DNA of 26,479 bases, taken from the IMG/VR virus record IMGVR_UViG_3300024273_000272, positions 1 to 26,479 of that record; one strand, written 5' to 3'. Shown here piece after piece: positions 1 to 7,152 of this stretch (the stretch's first letter is position 1; the number at the start of each line of letters is the position of its first letter). Both the position numbers and the translations under genes were made by a program. The DNA comes from a virus. A model generated the notes under the pieces. It worked only from the letters and a program-made list of their open reading frames with translations, had not been told where the DNA came from and did no database searches.

Positions 1-3000
1 CAGGACCGAAATACTCATCCAAGCCGAACTTCTTGTCGATACCAATTAGCTTAGCTAGCTTACGTAAGAACTCTTTAATAGCGTTCTGAGCTGGCTTATC
101 CAAAGTTGTATACTCAGCAGACAGAATTCCCATTAGCTCAGCCAGATACTCCTCATCCTGCACGATAGGGGCGTCAGCATATTTAGCAACAAACTTGTCA
201 ATCCTTTCGGCTAACTTGCTGTTAGGGTCAACCACCTTTTTTATCGAGTCCAACATTTTACGGGAAACAATCACCGCGTTGGGGTCATTCTTTACCGTCT
301 CCAATAGTATAGCGTGAAACACTTCGTGACCCATAGTCTCTAGGTCAGCTATACTTAGGTTGATATGAATCGTTTTGTCGTTACCTAAGTACGTACCTCT
401 AGCTCGCTTACCAGCAAAGCGTTTGTACTGCCCTTCTGTTTCGTGAAGTACAATTTTTACGTCAGGGAACTGCTTCTTCAACGATACAGCCGCCTTCTTA
501 GCTATCTGTTTGATGCGCCTTATCTTTCTCTCGTCCTGAGCCATCTCCGCTTTGTCTTCGCTGAGTTGCTTGCGGTTGACCACTAAGTTGTCACCTATCT
601 TATCTACGCCTTCTATCTTTTTATCGCTGAAGAACTCGTCGATATCCACCTGCTCTTCCTGCGATATAGCCTCTTCCATCGCACCCATCCGTGCGTATAT
701 ATCGTTTTCGGATTTCTTGGATTCTTTTTTTCGATTAGACTCTTTTTTTCTAAGGTTCTTTAGCCTTTGCTCCGCAATAAACCTATCCTGTTCTGTCTCA
801 GCGTCCTTAACCTCTTTCTTTAGCTTGCGCTGATTGGCGTTGAACTCTTTTTTTGCGGTTATATTTCCTAAAAGAAGAGCCCTTCTCTCTTCTTTTATGT
901 CTTCTAAATTAGGCTGCTCTACTACCTCTGCGTCGTATAACTCGACATCCTCATCGGCAACCTCTTGTGTCGGCTCCGACACAGTTTTCTTAGTGGCTAC
1001 TTTCTTAGCAGGGGTTTCTAAGGATTTAATTTTCCTTTTAATTCTCAACACTCCCGCCTTAGAAGTTGTTGTTTTTAAATCGTTTTTTAATTCTTTTATT
1101 TCTTCTGCGACAGTTAACCCTTCTATAATTCCAACAGGTATTTCTTCTAATCCCGCTTCCTTAGCTGCTAGTGCTCTATTACGACCATCTTGAGACCCTC
1201 TAGCTTTATCTATGTACGGAAGAGGAAATTTATCCCCCTTTCTGATGGCTTTAGCATAAGATTCTATGGTTTCTTTTGTGCCTTTATTAGAAGCTAACCA
1301 ACTTTCATACGTTCCCCCCAATTTTCCATCCGTAGCCTCCCACGATTGTTTTAAATACTCATCAGGAGACATCATAACAGTACGAGTAATTCGCCCATCA
1401 ATATCAGAATCTCCTGTGGAAGATTTAAAAGCATTTGATTCCTCTACCGCGACTTCCGCCGTCGTTGCTGGAGCTTCATCCGTAACGTCGTCTTGGGCTT
1501 CAACCTCTGTGGTAGGTTCTCCGATGTCGGGGACTCCTTCTCCCACCGCTTCGCTATCTCTGGTAGATTCTGGTGCATCCACGCTCTCTGGGCCTTGCTC
1601 TTGAATGGCATCTTCTTGTGGTTTTTGTACGGCCTCCATAGCATCTTCAAACAGCTCCGCCTGCTTGGCTTCTACCTGCTGCTCTGTAGGAGATTCAATA
1701 CCGTCTTTAATTAGTTCTTCTCGTGCGTATTCCTTGGTGACTATGACCTCAGTGGTCACCTTGTCGCCACTGGCATCTACGGTTTCGGTGTAGGCAATCT
1801 TAGCCCCGTCCATAAGTCCGTCAATCTCTTTGTTAACTTCAGCTAATCTCTGCTGGGCAGCTCTAGTGCCGTTGCCTTCAAGACCTCTACGCTCTTTCTC
1901 TAGCTTAGTTAGGGCGGTAACCGCTCCTTCATCAGTGATACCAGCCTTGGCTAGCTCAGCCTTGATGATAGCATCCATTCGAGCGTTTTCCCTACGCTCA
2001 ACAGCGATGTCCTTTAGGACTGGGTCGTTCTTTATCTCTAGCGTAGCACCTACCAAGTCTTTGACAGGAGCGTTCTTAATGAAGTCAGCCACCACAGGAC
2101 CTGAGACGGTCTCATTATTTATCTTATAGGTGGGTGATTTGTAAAGACCACGTCCTAGACCAACTACTTGAGGCACACCGCCCGCAAATCCCTCGAACCC
2201 AATCTCGGCTACATCCATCTCTTGACCAGCGACCAACCGACCAGCAACCTCACCTGTAGACTCGGATACTACTTCGACGCCTGCGCCCGCCAATCCCGCC
2301 ACAGCCTTACGGCCAGTGGCTTTAGCTACCGACTTAACGACCTGACTACCTACACCTGCTGTAACGGCATTAAACGCACCAATGGTGATACCACGCCCTG
2401 CCGCTCGGTACCTCATAGACTTTATTGCCTCGGGGTCTTCCAATACCTTTCGAATACCTTCGGTGGTCATCTCAAGACCTTTCTTCTCAAGCTGCTCTTG
2501 AAGGAACTCGCTGAAGGCAAGACCCGTCTCTAGAGTTGTACCCATAGCCCCCATAGCTCCAGCCAAAGTTCCTCCAAGTGTAGTGAACACTCCGAGTGGT
2601 CCTGCCGAGAATCCTGTAGCTCCTATTGCCGCCCCTGCGCCAGCACCCGCAGCGCCCGCAGCTATCGTTGCTGGAGTGAACATAGCAGACACAGATGACA
2701 CAAACAATTGAGGAAGGATGGTGGGGTTATTAGCTGTCCCCTTAAGAAACCCCAACCAACCGTTTCCGTTCGCTTCGTATATCTTATTGAACTCCTTCAT
2801 CTCATCGGACTCCCCTTGGCTCACCATACGCTCTTGAGCCGCTATGAAATCCTGGATGTCTTCATCGGTAACGTCCTTACCCTTGGTCATAAGCTCCAGT
2901 GACTCATCGACAGAACCGCCCTGCGCCTGACCTGCGGCACCAGCTCTGTATATATCTCCAAAGAAATCAGTGACGAAGTTCTTACCCGCAAAGTCTTCTA

Positions 3001-3457
3001 CCCACGTGTTCTTCTCGCCTTCGGCTTCTGTGACAATCTCAGCTCCTGGGTCTTCATAAACAACGAAGTCTTCTAAATCAGGCTGCTCTATCTGTTCGGT
3101 AGGAAGCACAGGCTCCTCTACCCGAGTGGCATCAGCAACTACAGGCTGTACAACCTCCTCCTCGACGACAGTCTCTGCAACAGGAACTTCAGGCTCTGGT
3201 GAGACCAAAGAACCAGGCTCCGATACGAAATCCGTAACGGTCTCTTCTTTTTTTTTTACAGCAGGAGCTTCTGTTTTTCCTATAAGAAAGGAGAAATTTT
3301 CAGAGTCCTTTTTATAGCCTTTGGACTGAACGTATTGATACATATCATTGAAGACATCCTCATCGGATTGAATCAATTGAATAAAATCTAAACGTTCTTT
3401 TTTATATCCTTTCGACTGAGCGCGAGCATACAAATCATCAATTACCTGTTCGTCCAT
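1..3457 (-). CDS. Giant ejected/polyvalent-type protein with ParB-like and zincin domains (3' end cut by window)
   Basis: An open frame runs without a stop from ATG at 3457 to the left edge, giving 1152 residues with the C-terminus missing. Seen in order: two copies of a ~30-residue module with SKGYKK (residues 7-62); an acidic E/P/V-rich linker (~63-145); a long Ala/Gly-rich hydrophobic region (~243-320 and ~350-435) that could enter membrane; charged helical sequence; a ParB-like segment (~695-775) with GRNR at 758-761; lysine/glutamate-rich coiled coil (~860-960); and a metallopeptidase-like domain with HEVFH at 1044-1048 and a candidate third ligand E1107 in EYLAE. Known: phage polyvalent proteins combine such domains and are thought to be delivered with the genome. 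Inferred: this is packaged cargo ejected into the host, which fits its place after the tail genes. Catalytic activity and targets are unknown. It sits 11 nt after the 674-residue gene. Confidence 0.85.
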   Translation of the reverse strand, partial: MDEQVIDDLYARAQSKGYKKERLDFIQLIQSDEDVFNDMYQYVQSKGYKKDSENFSFLIGKTEAPAVKKKEETVTDFVSEPGSLVSPEPEVPVAETVVEEEVVQPVVADATRVEEPVLPTEQIEQPDLEDFVVYEDPGAEIVTEAEGEKNTWVEDFAGKNFVTDFFGDIYRAGAAGQAQGGSVDESLELMTKGKDVTDEDIQDFIAAQERMVSQGESDEMKEFNKIYEANGNGWLGFLKGTANNPTILPQLFVSSVSAMFTPATIAAGAAGAGAGAAIGATGFSAGPLGVFTTLGGTLAGAMGAMGTTLETGLAFSEFLQEQLEKKGLEMTTEGIRKVLEDPEAIKSMRYRAAGRGITIGAFNAVTAGVGSQVVKSVAKATGRKAVAGLAGAGVEVVSESTGEVAGRLVAGQEMDVAEIGFEGFAGGVPQVVGLGRGLYKSPTYKINNETVSGPVVADFIKNAPVKDLVGATLEIKNDPVLKDIAVERRENARMDAIIKAELAKAGITDEGAVTALTKLEKERRGLEGNGTRAAQQRLAEVNKEIDGLMDGAKIAYTETVDASGDKVTTEVIVTKEYAREELIKDGIESPTEQQVEAKQAELFEDAMEAVQKPQEDAIQEQGPESVDAPESTRDSEAVGEGVPDIGEPTTEVEAQDDVTDEAPATTAEVAVEESNAFKSSTGDSDIDGRITRTVMMSPDEYLKQSWEATDGKLGGTYESWLASNKGTKETIESYAKAIRKGDKFPLPYIDKARGSQDGRNRALAAKEAGLEEIPVGIIEGLTVAEEIKELKNDLKTTTSKAGVLRIKRKIKSLETPAKKVATKKTVSEPTQEVADEDVELYDAEVVEQPNLEDIKEERRALLLGNITAKKEFNANQRKLKKEVKDAETEQDRFIAEQRLKNLRKKESNRKKESKKSENDIYARMGAMEEAISQEEQVDIDEFFSDKKIEGVDKIGDNLVVNRKQLSEDKAEMAQDERKIRRIKQIAKKAAVSLKKQFPDVKIVLHETEGQYKRFAGKRARGTYLGNDKTIHINLSIADLETMGHEVFHAILLETVKNDPNAVIVSRKMLDSIKKVVDPNSKLAERIDKFVAKYADAPIVQDEEYLAELMGILSAEYTTLDKPAQNAIKEFLRKLAKLIGIDKKFGLDEYFGP
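899..921. repeat. Direct repeat within the giant gene, left copy (partner at 3068-3090)
   Basis: Twenty-three bases match 3068-3090 in the same orientation with one mismatch. The encoded peptides are EQPNLEDI (left) and EQPDLEDF (right), both in acidic linkers. Confidence 0.7.
966..983. repeat. Perfect palindrome, copy 1, inside the giant left-end gene
   Basis: TGTGTCGG CT CCGACACA, with 8-bp arms and a 2-bp centre. It encodes VSEPTQ on the minus strand with nearly the same codons as the copy in the scaffold gene at 18574-18593. Confidence 0.8.
3068..3090. repeat. Direct repeat within the giant gene, right copy (partner at 899-921)
   Basis: Same unit as at 899-921 with one base changed; encodes EQPDLEDF in the N-terminal acidic linker. 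Confidence 0.7.
3272..3439 (-). repeat. Two-copy ~30-residue SKGYKK repeat at the N-terminus of the giant protein
   Basis: Residues 7-36 and 37-62 of the left-end protein align with period 30: DDLY...QSKGYKK...FIQLI and NDMY...QSKGYKK...FSFLIG. The two copies remain similar at DNA level, so it is a true duplication. Confidence 0.8.
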
Positions 3458-3468
3458 ACTTTAATTAA

Positions 3469-5493
3469 TTATTTGCTCCCGTAATCAATAGCGCCTCCTA
3501 CTGTTGAAACATCAGACCTGTTAATTCTATTAACCTCTTTCTCCACTACACCTCTAATCGTTTCGGCTACACCCGCGACTCCTCCTGTAGCTGAGTCATT
3601 GTAAACGTCCTTTATAACCTCTACTGTATCTCCAATAGTAATAGTCATAGTGTTTCCGCTAACGTCTACCTTATAAGGCTTATCCGCCTGATTTAATATA
3701 TTTTTTAATTCAGTGGGCATAAAGCCTGATTGATTGATAAGTCTGTTGAACTCTCTTTGCACTTGCTCTTCGCTATCTGCAGGCCGAATATTAGCACCTT
3801 TGTATAGACTCTCGCCAAGCTCCTCTTCTAGGAATTGAGAATATGTAGACGTAACAGCTTTTCCTTGAGTGTCAGTACCTGTTATTAAAACGTCCTTAAA
3901 AGGCATAGAGATATCTCGCGTCCCTATAGAAGACTTAAGAGGGGCCGCTCTTTTAATTATATTGCCCGAATCATCAGTAGCATAACCTATACTGAGACCC
4001 TCGTCTCGAATGTATTTCTCTAGCTCTCTTTCACTAGGGCGAGCTTCACCTTTACGTTTAGGAGTGAGTAAATCATACGCTGCTACGATATCTTTTTGGA
4101 TATTACCCGATAGATTAATTTTCTCTGTAGTTCCATCCTCATACGTAATAGACAGGCCATCATCCGTAATGTTGCCTTCTGAAATTGGACTCAAGTTATT
4201 CGCCCTTCTCTCTTCGTTTGTGGTCCTGATACGACGATTTAAAGCTTCCTTAGAGATTGAATCCTTGTCAGTTAATATTGTATTTATCTCTTCTACATAT
4301 CCAAGCCGTTCTTGTGCTGTTTCTCCCGCACCAATAGACGCAGATGTCGGGGATTTTGGAGCAAATATTGGTCTAGCCGTTTCCTTGTACCCTACCATAG
4401 CCAGCGCATCGGTCCGTAGCTTTTCCCTTACAGCTTCATTTAAAGCGTCGTTGGACTTAGGAAATAAAATGCCGTCATTCTGAGTGGTTACACCCACCTT
4501 ACGGGAGGGCTTATCTCGTTTTGAAATAAGCTTATCAAGCTCAGCTTGTTGCGTAGTGTCTAAAGACTCTATTCCTTCTAACTCCGATAACAGAGTTGTT
4601 TCTGTCTCGTTTAATCCTGTTTCCCAACTTGTATCTTTAGAACCTAGGTCATAGTCGTCAGCTGTGACTAGGCCTAAATCCTCAGCCATACTTAACGTAT
4701 GAATGTCATTGACCATAAGAGAAGATAGCGTATCGTCTAAAGACTTCATAACTTCTAAACGTACAGGGTCGTCTTCGGCTAGGTCTCTTCCCGCAGCATC
4801 CGATACGGTTAGCACACCATTTTTGTTTACCACTTGGATTTTCTCTCCTAAACTATCGGCCCACTTCTGTAGCGTAGGAGCGTACTCAATCTTGTCATAC
4901 CGAGCTTGCATCTGATTGACAGCCCCTTCTATAGTAGAGAAGTCGGCGGCATTATCGCTTAAAGTTCCTTTTCTTAAGATTCCGATACTAGCAACTCCAT
5001 CATCTGGATTCCAGAATACACGAGTTTTAGAGAAGTCTTGGAAATCATTAACTCTTTGAGCGGCTACACCTTCGAATTGCATAGATTTAGGCTGACCCTC
5101 ACCAGCGTTAATGCGCTTCATAGTAAGCTCGCTCTCCTTATTGGCGGTATCAGCTATAGTTTTTAAAGCTGCAAAACTATTGTCTACGTTCTGCCTGTTG
5201 ATTGTAAAGTCGCGAGGGTCTACAATACCAGACTTAAGCAGTCGGTTTTGAGTCATCATCAACTGAGCGGCATCAGCTGAAGCGTTTAAAATCCAAGTAC
5301 TTGCAGCTTTATTAGCCCCTTGTGGTGCATCCGCGAGCCTCTTACCTACGGCAACCGACTCCTTGTCAATCTCCTGACGCTGCTTCTCCCTATCTGCCTC
5401 TTGGTCTTTAAGAGTTTTGACGAGGTTGGTGCTAATAGCACTCCAGTCTACTCGGGTATCGGCACCCCTCTTTGCGTACTTATAATAGCTCAT
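3469..5493 (-). CDS. Putative internal virion / cargo protein (674 aa)
   Basis: A large, mostly hydrophilic and apparently helical protein of 674 residues, rich in Asp, Glu, Ser and Thr, without a signal peptide or clear membrane segment. The N-terminus (MSYYKYAKRG) is of a type that recurs in proteins of marine Bacteroidetes phages. I recognise no catalytic motif. Its start overlaps the stop of the 284-residue gene as TAATG, implying coupled translation, and it lies directly before the giant metallopeptidase-bearing protein. Position after the tail genes, size and composition suggest an internal or ejected virion protein. That role is inferred from context only. A tail-fibre-like role is less likely because beta-rich repeats and glycine-rich shafts are absent. 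Confidence 0.8.
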   Translation of the reverse strand: MSYYKYAKRGADTRVDWSAISTNLVKTLKDQEADREKQRQEIDKESVAVGKRLADAPQGANKAASTWILNASADAAQLMMTQNRLLKSGIVDPRDFTINRQNVDNSFAALKTIADTANKESELTMKRINAGEGQPKSMQFEGVAAQRVNDFQDFSKTRVFWNPDDGVASIGILRKGTLSDNAADFSTIEGAVNQMQARYDKIEYAPTLQKWADSLGEKIQVVNKNGVLTVSDAAGRDLAEDDPVRLEVMKSLDDTLSSLMVNDIHTLSMAEDLGLVTADDYDLGSKDTSWETGLNETETTLLSELEGIESLDTTQQAELDKLISKRDKPSRKVGVTTQNDGILFPKSNDALNEAVREKLRTDALAMVGYKETARPIFAPKSPTSASIGAGETAQERLGYVEEINTILTDKDSISKEALNRRIRTTNEERRANNLSPISEGNITDDGLSITYEDGTTEKINLSGNIQKDIVAAYDLLTPKRKGEARPSERELEKYIRDEGLSIGYATDDSGNIIKRAAPLKSSIGTRDISMPFKDVLITGTDTQGKAVTSTYSQFLEEELGESLYKGANIRPADSEEQVQREFNRLINQSGFMPTELKNILNQADKPYKVDVSGNTMTITIGDTVEVIKDVYNDSATGGVAGVAETIRGVVEKEVNRINRSDVSTVGGAIDYGSK

Positions 5494-6347
5494 TATCTAA
5501 AGCTTCTAGTTTTTCCAATCTGAGAATTTCCTTGATTAAAAGCTTTAAGCTGGTCAATGGTTAGCCCTTGAGTAAGAAGCTCTTGCTGAGTGAGATTTCC
5601 TAGACCACCAAAGAAACCACCAAAGTCTCCGTCTTGACCAAGGGCAGCCTCCATAGTAGCTACATCAAGTCCGTATTTATTAGCAAACTGAGCACGTTGA
5701 GGAGCCGCCATACTTCTCATCTGGTCTTCTAAAATAGGAGTGGCTTGTCCTAGGAACTGCTCTCGACCGTCACCCTGAAGTTGTTTTCCAATCATCTTAG
5801 TTCCCCTGCTCTGCTTATAAAGAGCCCTTCCCGCATCAATCTCAGCACCTACAGCGCTAAGTCCAGTAGCGGCCCCCGTAATAGCAGAGGCTCGTGCAGC
5901 GGCTTGGTCAGCGGCTGCTTGCTGAGCTCCAGTAGCCATATCGGTGTATATATCTTCTCGACGGATTTGATTCACCGCGTCTTGCCCTGCCACAGCGGCG
6001 TCTCTAGTGTAAAGCGACTTCTCTTGAGAAGCGAGGATATCTTGTTCTGACTGAAGACCCGCAGCAAGACCCAATCCAGCTGTAGCGGCAGCTCCCCTTT
6101 GGTCGCCCTCCACTCCTGCCTGAACACCAGCAGAAACCATACGCTGCACAGCCTCTCGCTGCTGCATAAACTCAGCCGTAGGAACAGAGAGCTTCTCATA
6201 AGGGTTTATCTCCGTCTGGCGAAGGGCGTTAGCCGCAGCTTTTTTAGCAGCTGTCTCGGCGTCTTCCATACGTGATTTAGCCTCTAGAGCTTGATAGACG
6301 CTTACGCCAGCCTGAGCCAGCCCTATTGCTGCGGTTACAAATGCCAT
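5493..6347 (-). CDS. Ala/Gln-rich putative internal virion (ejection) protein
   Basis: 284 residues. A weakly hydrophobic N-terminal segment (about residues 2-20) is followed by a long Ala-, Gln- and Glu-rich stretch (about 20-190) expected to form amphipathic helices, then a Gly/Gln-rich tail. Composition and position recall small internal head proteins of podoviruses such as T7 gp14 or P22 gp7, but I see no diagnostic motif, so the role is inferred. An exact Bacteroidetes -7 box (TATCTTTG) sits 17 nt before the ATG, so this gene may start a late unit containing the 284-, 674- and >1152-residue proteins. Its stop overlaps the next start as TAATG. No Shine-Dalgarno sequence is seen. Confidence 0.8.
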   Translation of the reverse strand: MAFVTAAIGLAQAGVSVYQALEAKSRMEDAETAAKKAAANALRQTEINPYEKLSVPTAEFMQQREAVQRMVSAGVQAGVEGDQRGAAATAGLGLAAGLQSEQDILASQEKSLYTRDAAVAGQDAVNQIRREDIYTDMATGAQQAAADQAAARASAITGAATGLSAVGAEIDAGRALYKQSRGTKMIGKQLQGDGREQFLGQATPILEDQMRSMAAPQRAQFANKYGLDVATMEAALGQDGDFGGFFGGLGNLTQQELLTQGLTIDQLKAFNQGNSQIGKTRSFR

Positions 6348-6363
6348 ATGATTATTGTTTAGT

Positions 6364-6371
6364 CAAAGATA
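6364..6371 (-). promoter_or_regulatory. Bacteroidetes-type -7 box TATCTTTG before the 284-aa gene
   Basis: An exact match to TAnnTTTG on the minus strand in a 31-nt gap, ending 17 nt before the ATG at 6347. No clear -33 TTG is seen at normal spacing. The implied transcript would have a very short leader (~10 nt). Confidence 0.55.
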
Positions 6372-6378
6372 ACGAGAT

Positions 6379-7152
6379 TCAAGGATACGATTTCATTGCC
6401 TGAGCCTCTACTATAAACAGCTCAGTAGCCGAAGTAGAAGAGTTAGTAGCGGTGAACTGACAATAGTGTCCCAGTACGCCGTGCGATTCAGCCTGTACGT
6501 TCTTTACAGACATCATATACCACGTATTCTGTGGGGTAACACCACCAGTGGCCAACGTAAAGGTAAGCTGTGTCCTGTCAGCTGAGATAGCCGTTACAGG
6601 GCCTACTAGCGCAGGGACACCTGGAGTAGCAGGGTCGATTGTATATAGGTTATCGCCTATAGAAAGGATGGTACTAACAGCAAAGCCAAATGTAATAACC
6701 CCAGCTGCTACAGTGGTATTAGAGCCAATGCCATTGACAGAGCGAAGGACATACTGCGAAGGGCTAATAGTAAGTGCAGGCTCCGTGTCCCCGTCAGGGT
6801 TGCGAACGAACGCAAACCACACAGCCTCTTTCTTTTCAAACCAAGCCTCATCGATATATCCATTTTGGATATCGGTCTCTAAAGTAATCTCCCAGCTGAG
6901 GTCCGACTCCAGCTCTATGGTTTTCCAAAGGGTGTTTTCCGTAGGGAAGTCATTAAATACGCTGGTAATTTGAGTTGAATACGCTACTCCGTAAAACTGA
7001 TTGCGAAGTTCATTGGTATTGTGGCGATATAAATCCCCTCCGTTAAACGAATAGAAATAGTTATTCATACCAATCATCCAGTCAGGAGCATAGGAGTAAA
7101 AGGAAGGCCAGCCCTGTACGTCAGGAGAGTATGTGAGAGTATAGTTCGCCAT
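6379..7152 (-). CDS. Tail-associated structural protein (257 aa), partner of the muzzle protein
   Basis: 257 residues. The N-terminal part (1-60) is rich in aromatic residues, with GWPSFYSYAPDWMIG and a NGGDLYRHN motif, a pattern I associate with tail proteins of crAss-like and marine Bacteroidetes phages. Residues ~163-216 form a beta module starting at a GDxxY motif, like the modules in the 253-residue capsid-region protein. The C-terminus ends in a conserved-looking beta stretch closing with KSYP. The start overlaps the stop of the 1813-residue muzzle gene as TAATG, so the two are probably made together and may assemble together. The exact place in the virion (tail cap, plug or fibre adaptor) cannot be read from sequence. 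Confidence 0.8.
   Translation of the reverse strand: MANYTLTYSPDVQGWPSFYSYAPDWMIGMNNYFYSFNGGDLYRHNTNELRNQFYGVAYSTQITSVFNDFPTENTLWKTIELESDLSWEITLETDIQNGYIDEAWFEKKEAVWFAFVRNPDGDTEPALTISPSQYVLRSVNGIGSNTTVAAGVITFGFAVSTILSIGDNLYTIDPATPGVPALVGPVTAISADRTQLTFTLATGGVTPQNTWYMMSVKNVQAESHGVLGHYCQFTATNSSTSATELFIVEAQAMKSYP

Noticed and set aside
1444-1650. Minus-strand 68-residue basic frame
   Set aside because: It lies in another frame within the giant gene, in a region coding its acidic linker; the skewed composition is a frame-shift artefact.
552-2902. Several open frames on the plus strand (552-833, 834-1193, 1266-1604, 1830-2129, 2168-2533)
   Set aside because: They are Ser/Leu- or Cys-rich antisense shadows of the giant minus-strand frame, which runs unbroken from 3457 to 1 and carries recognisable domains.
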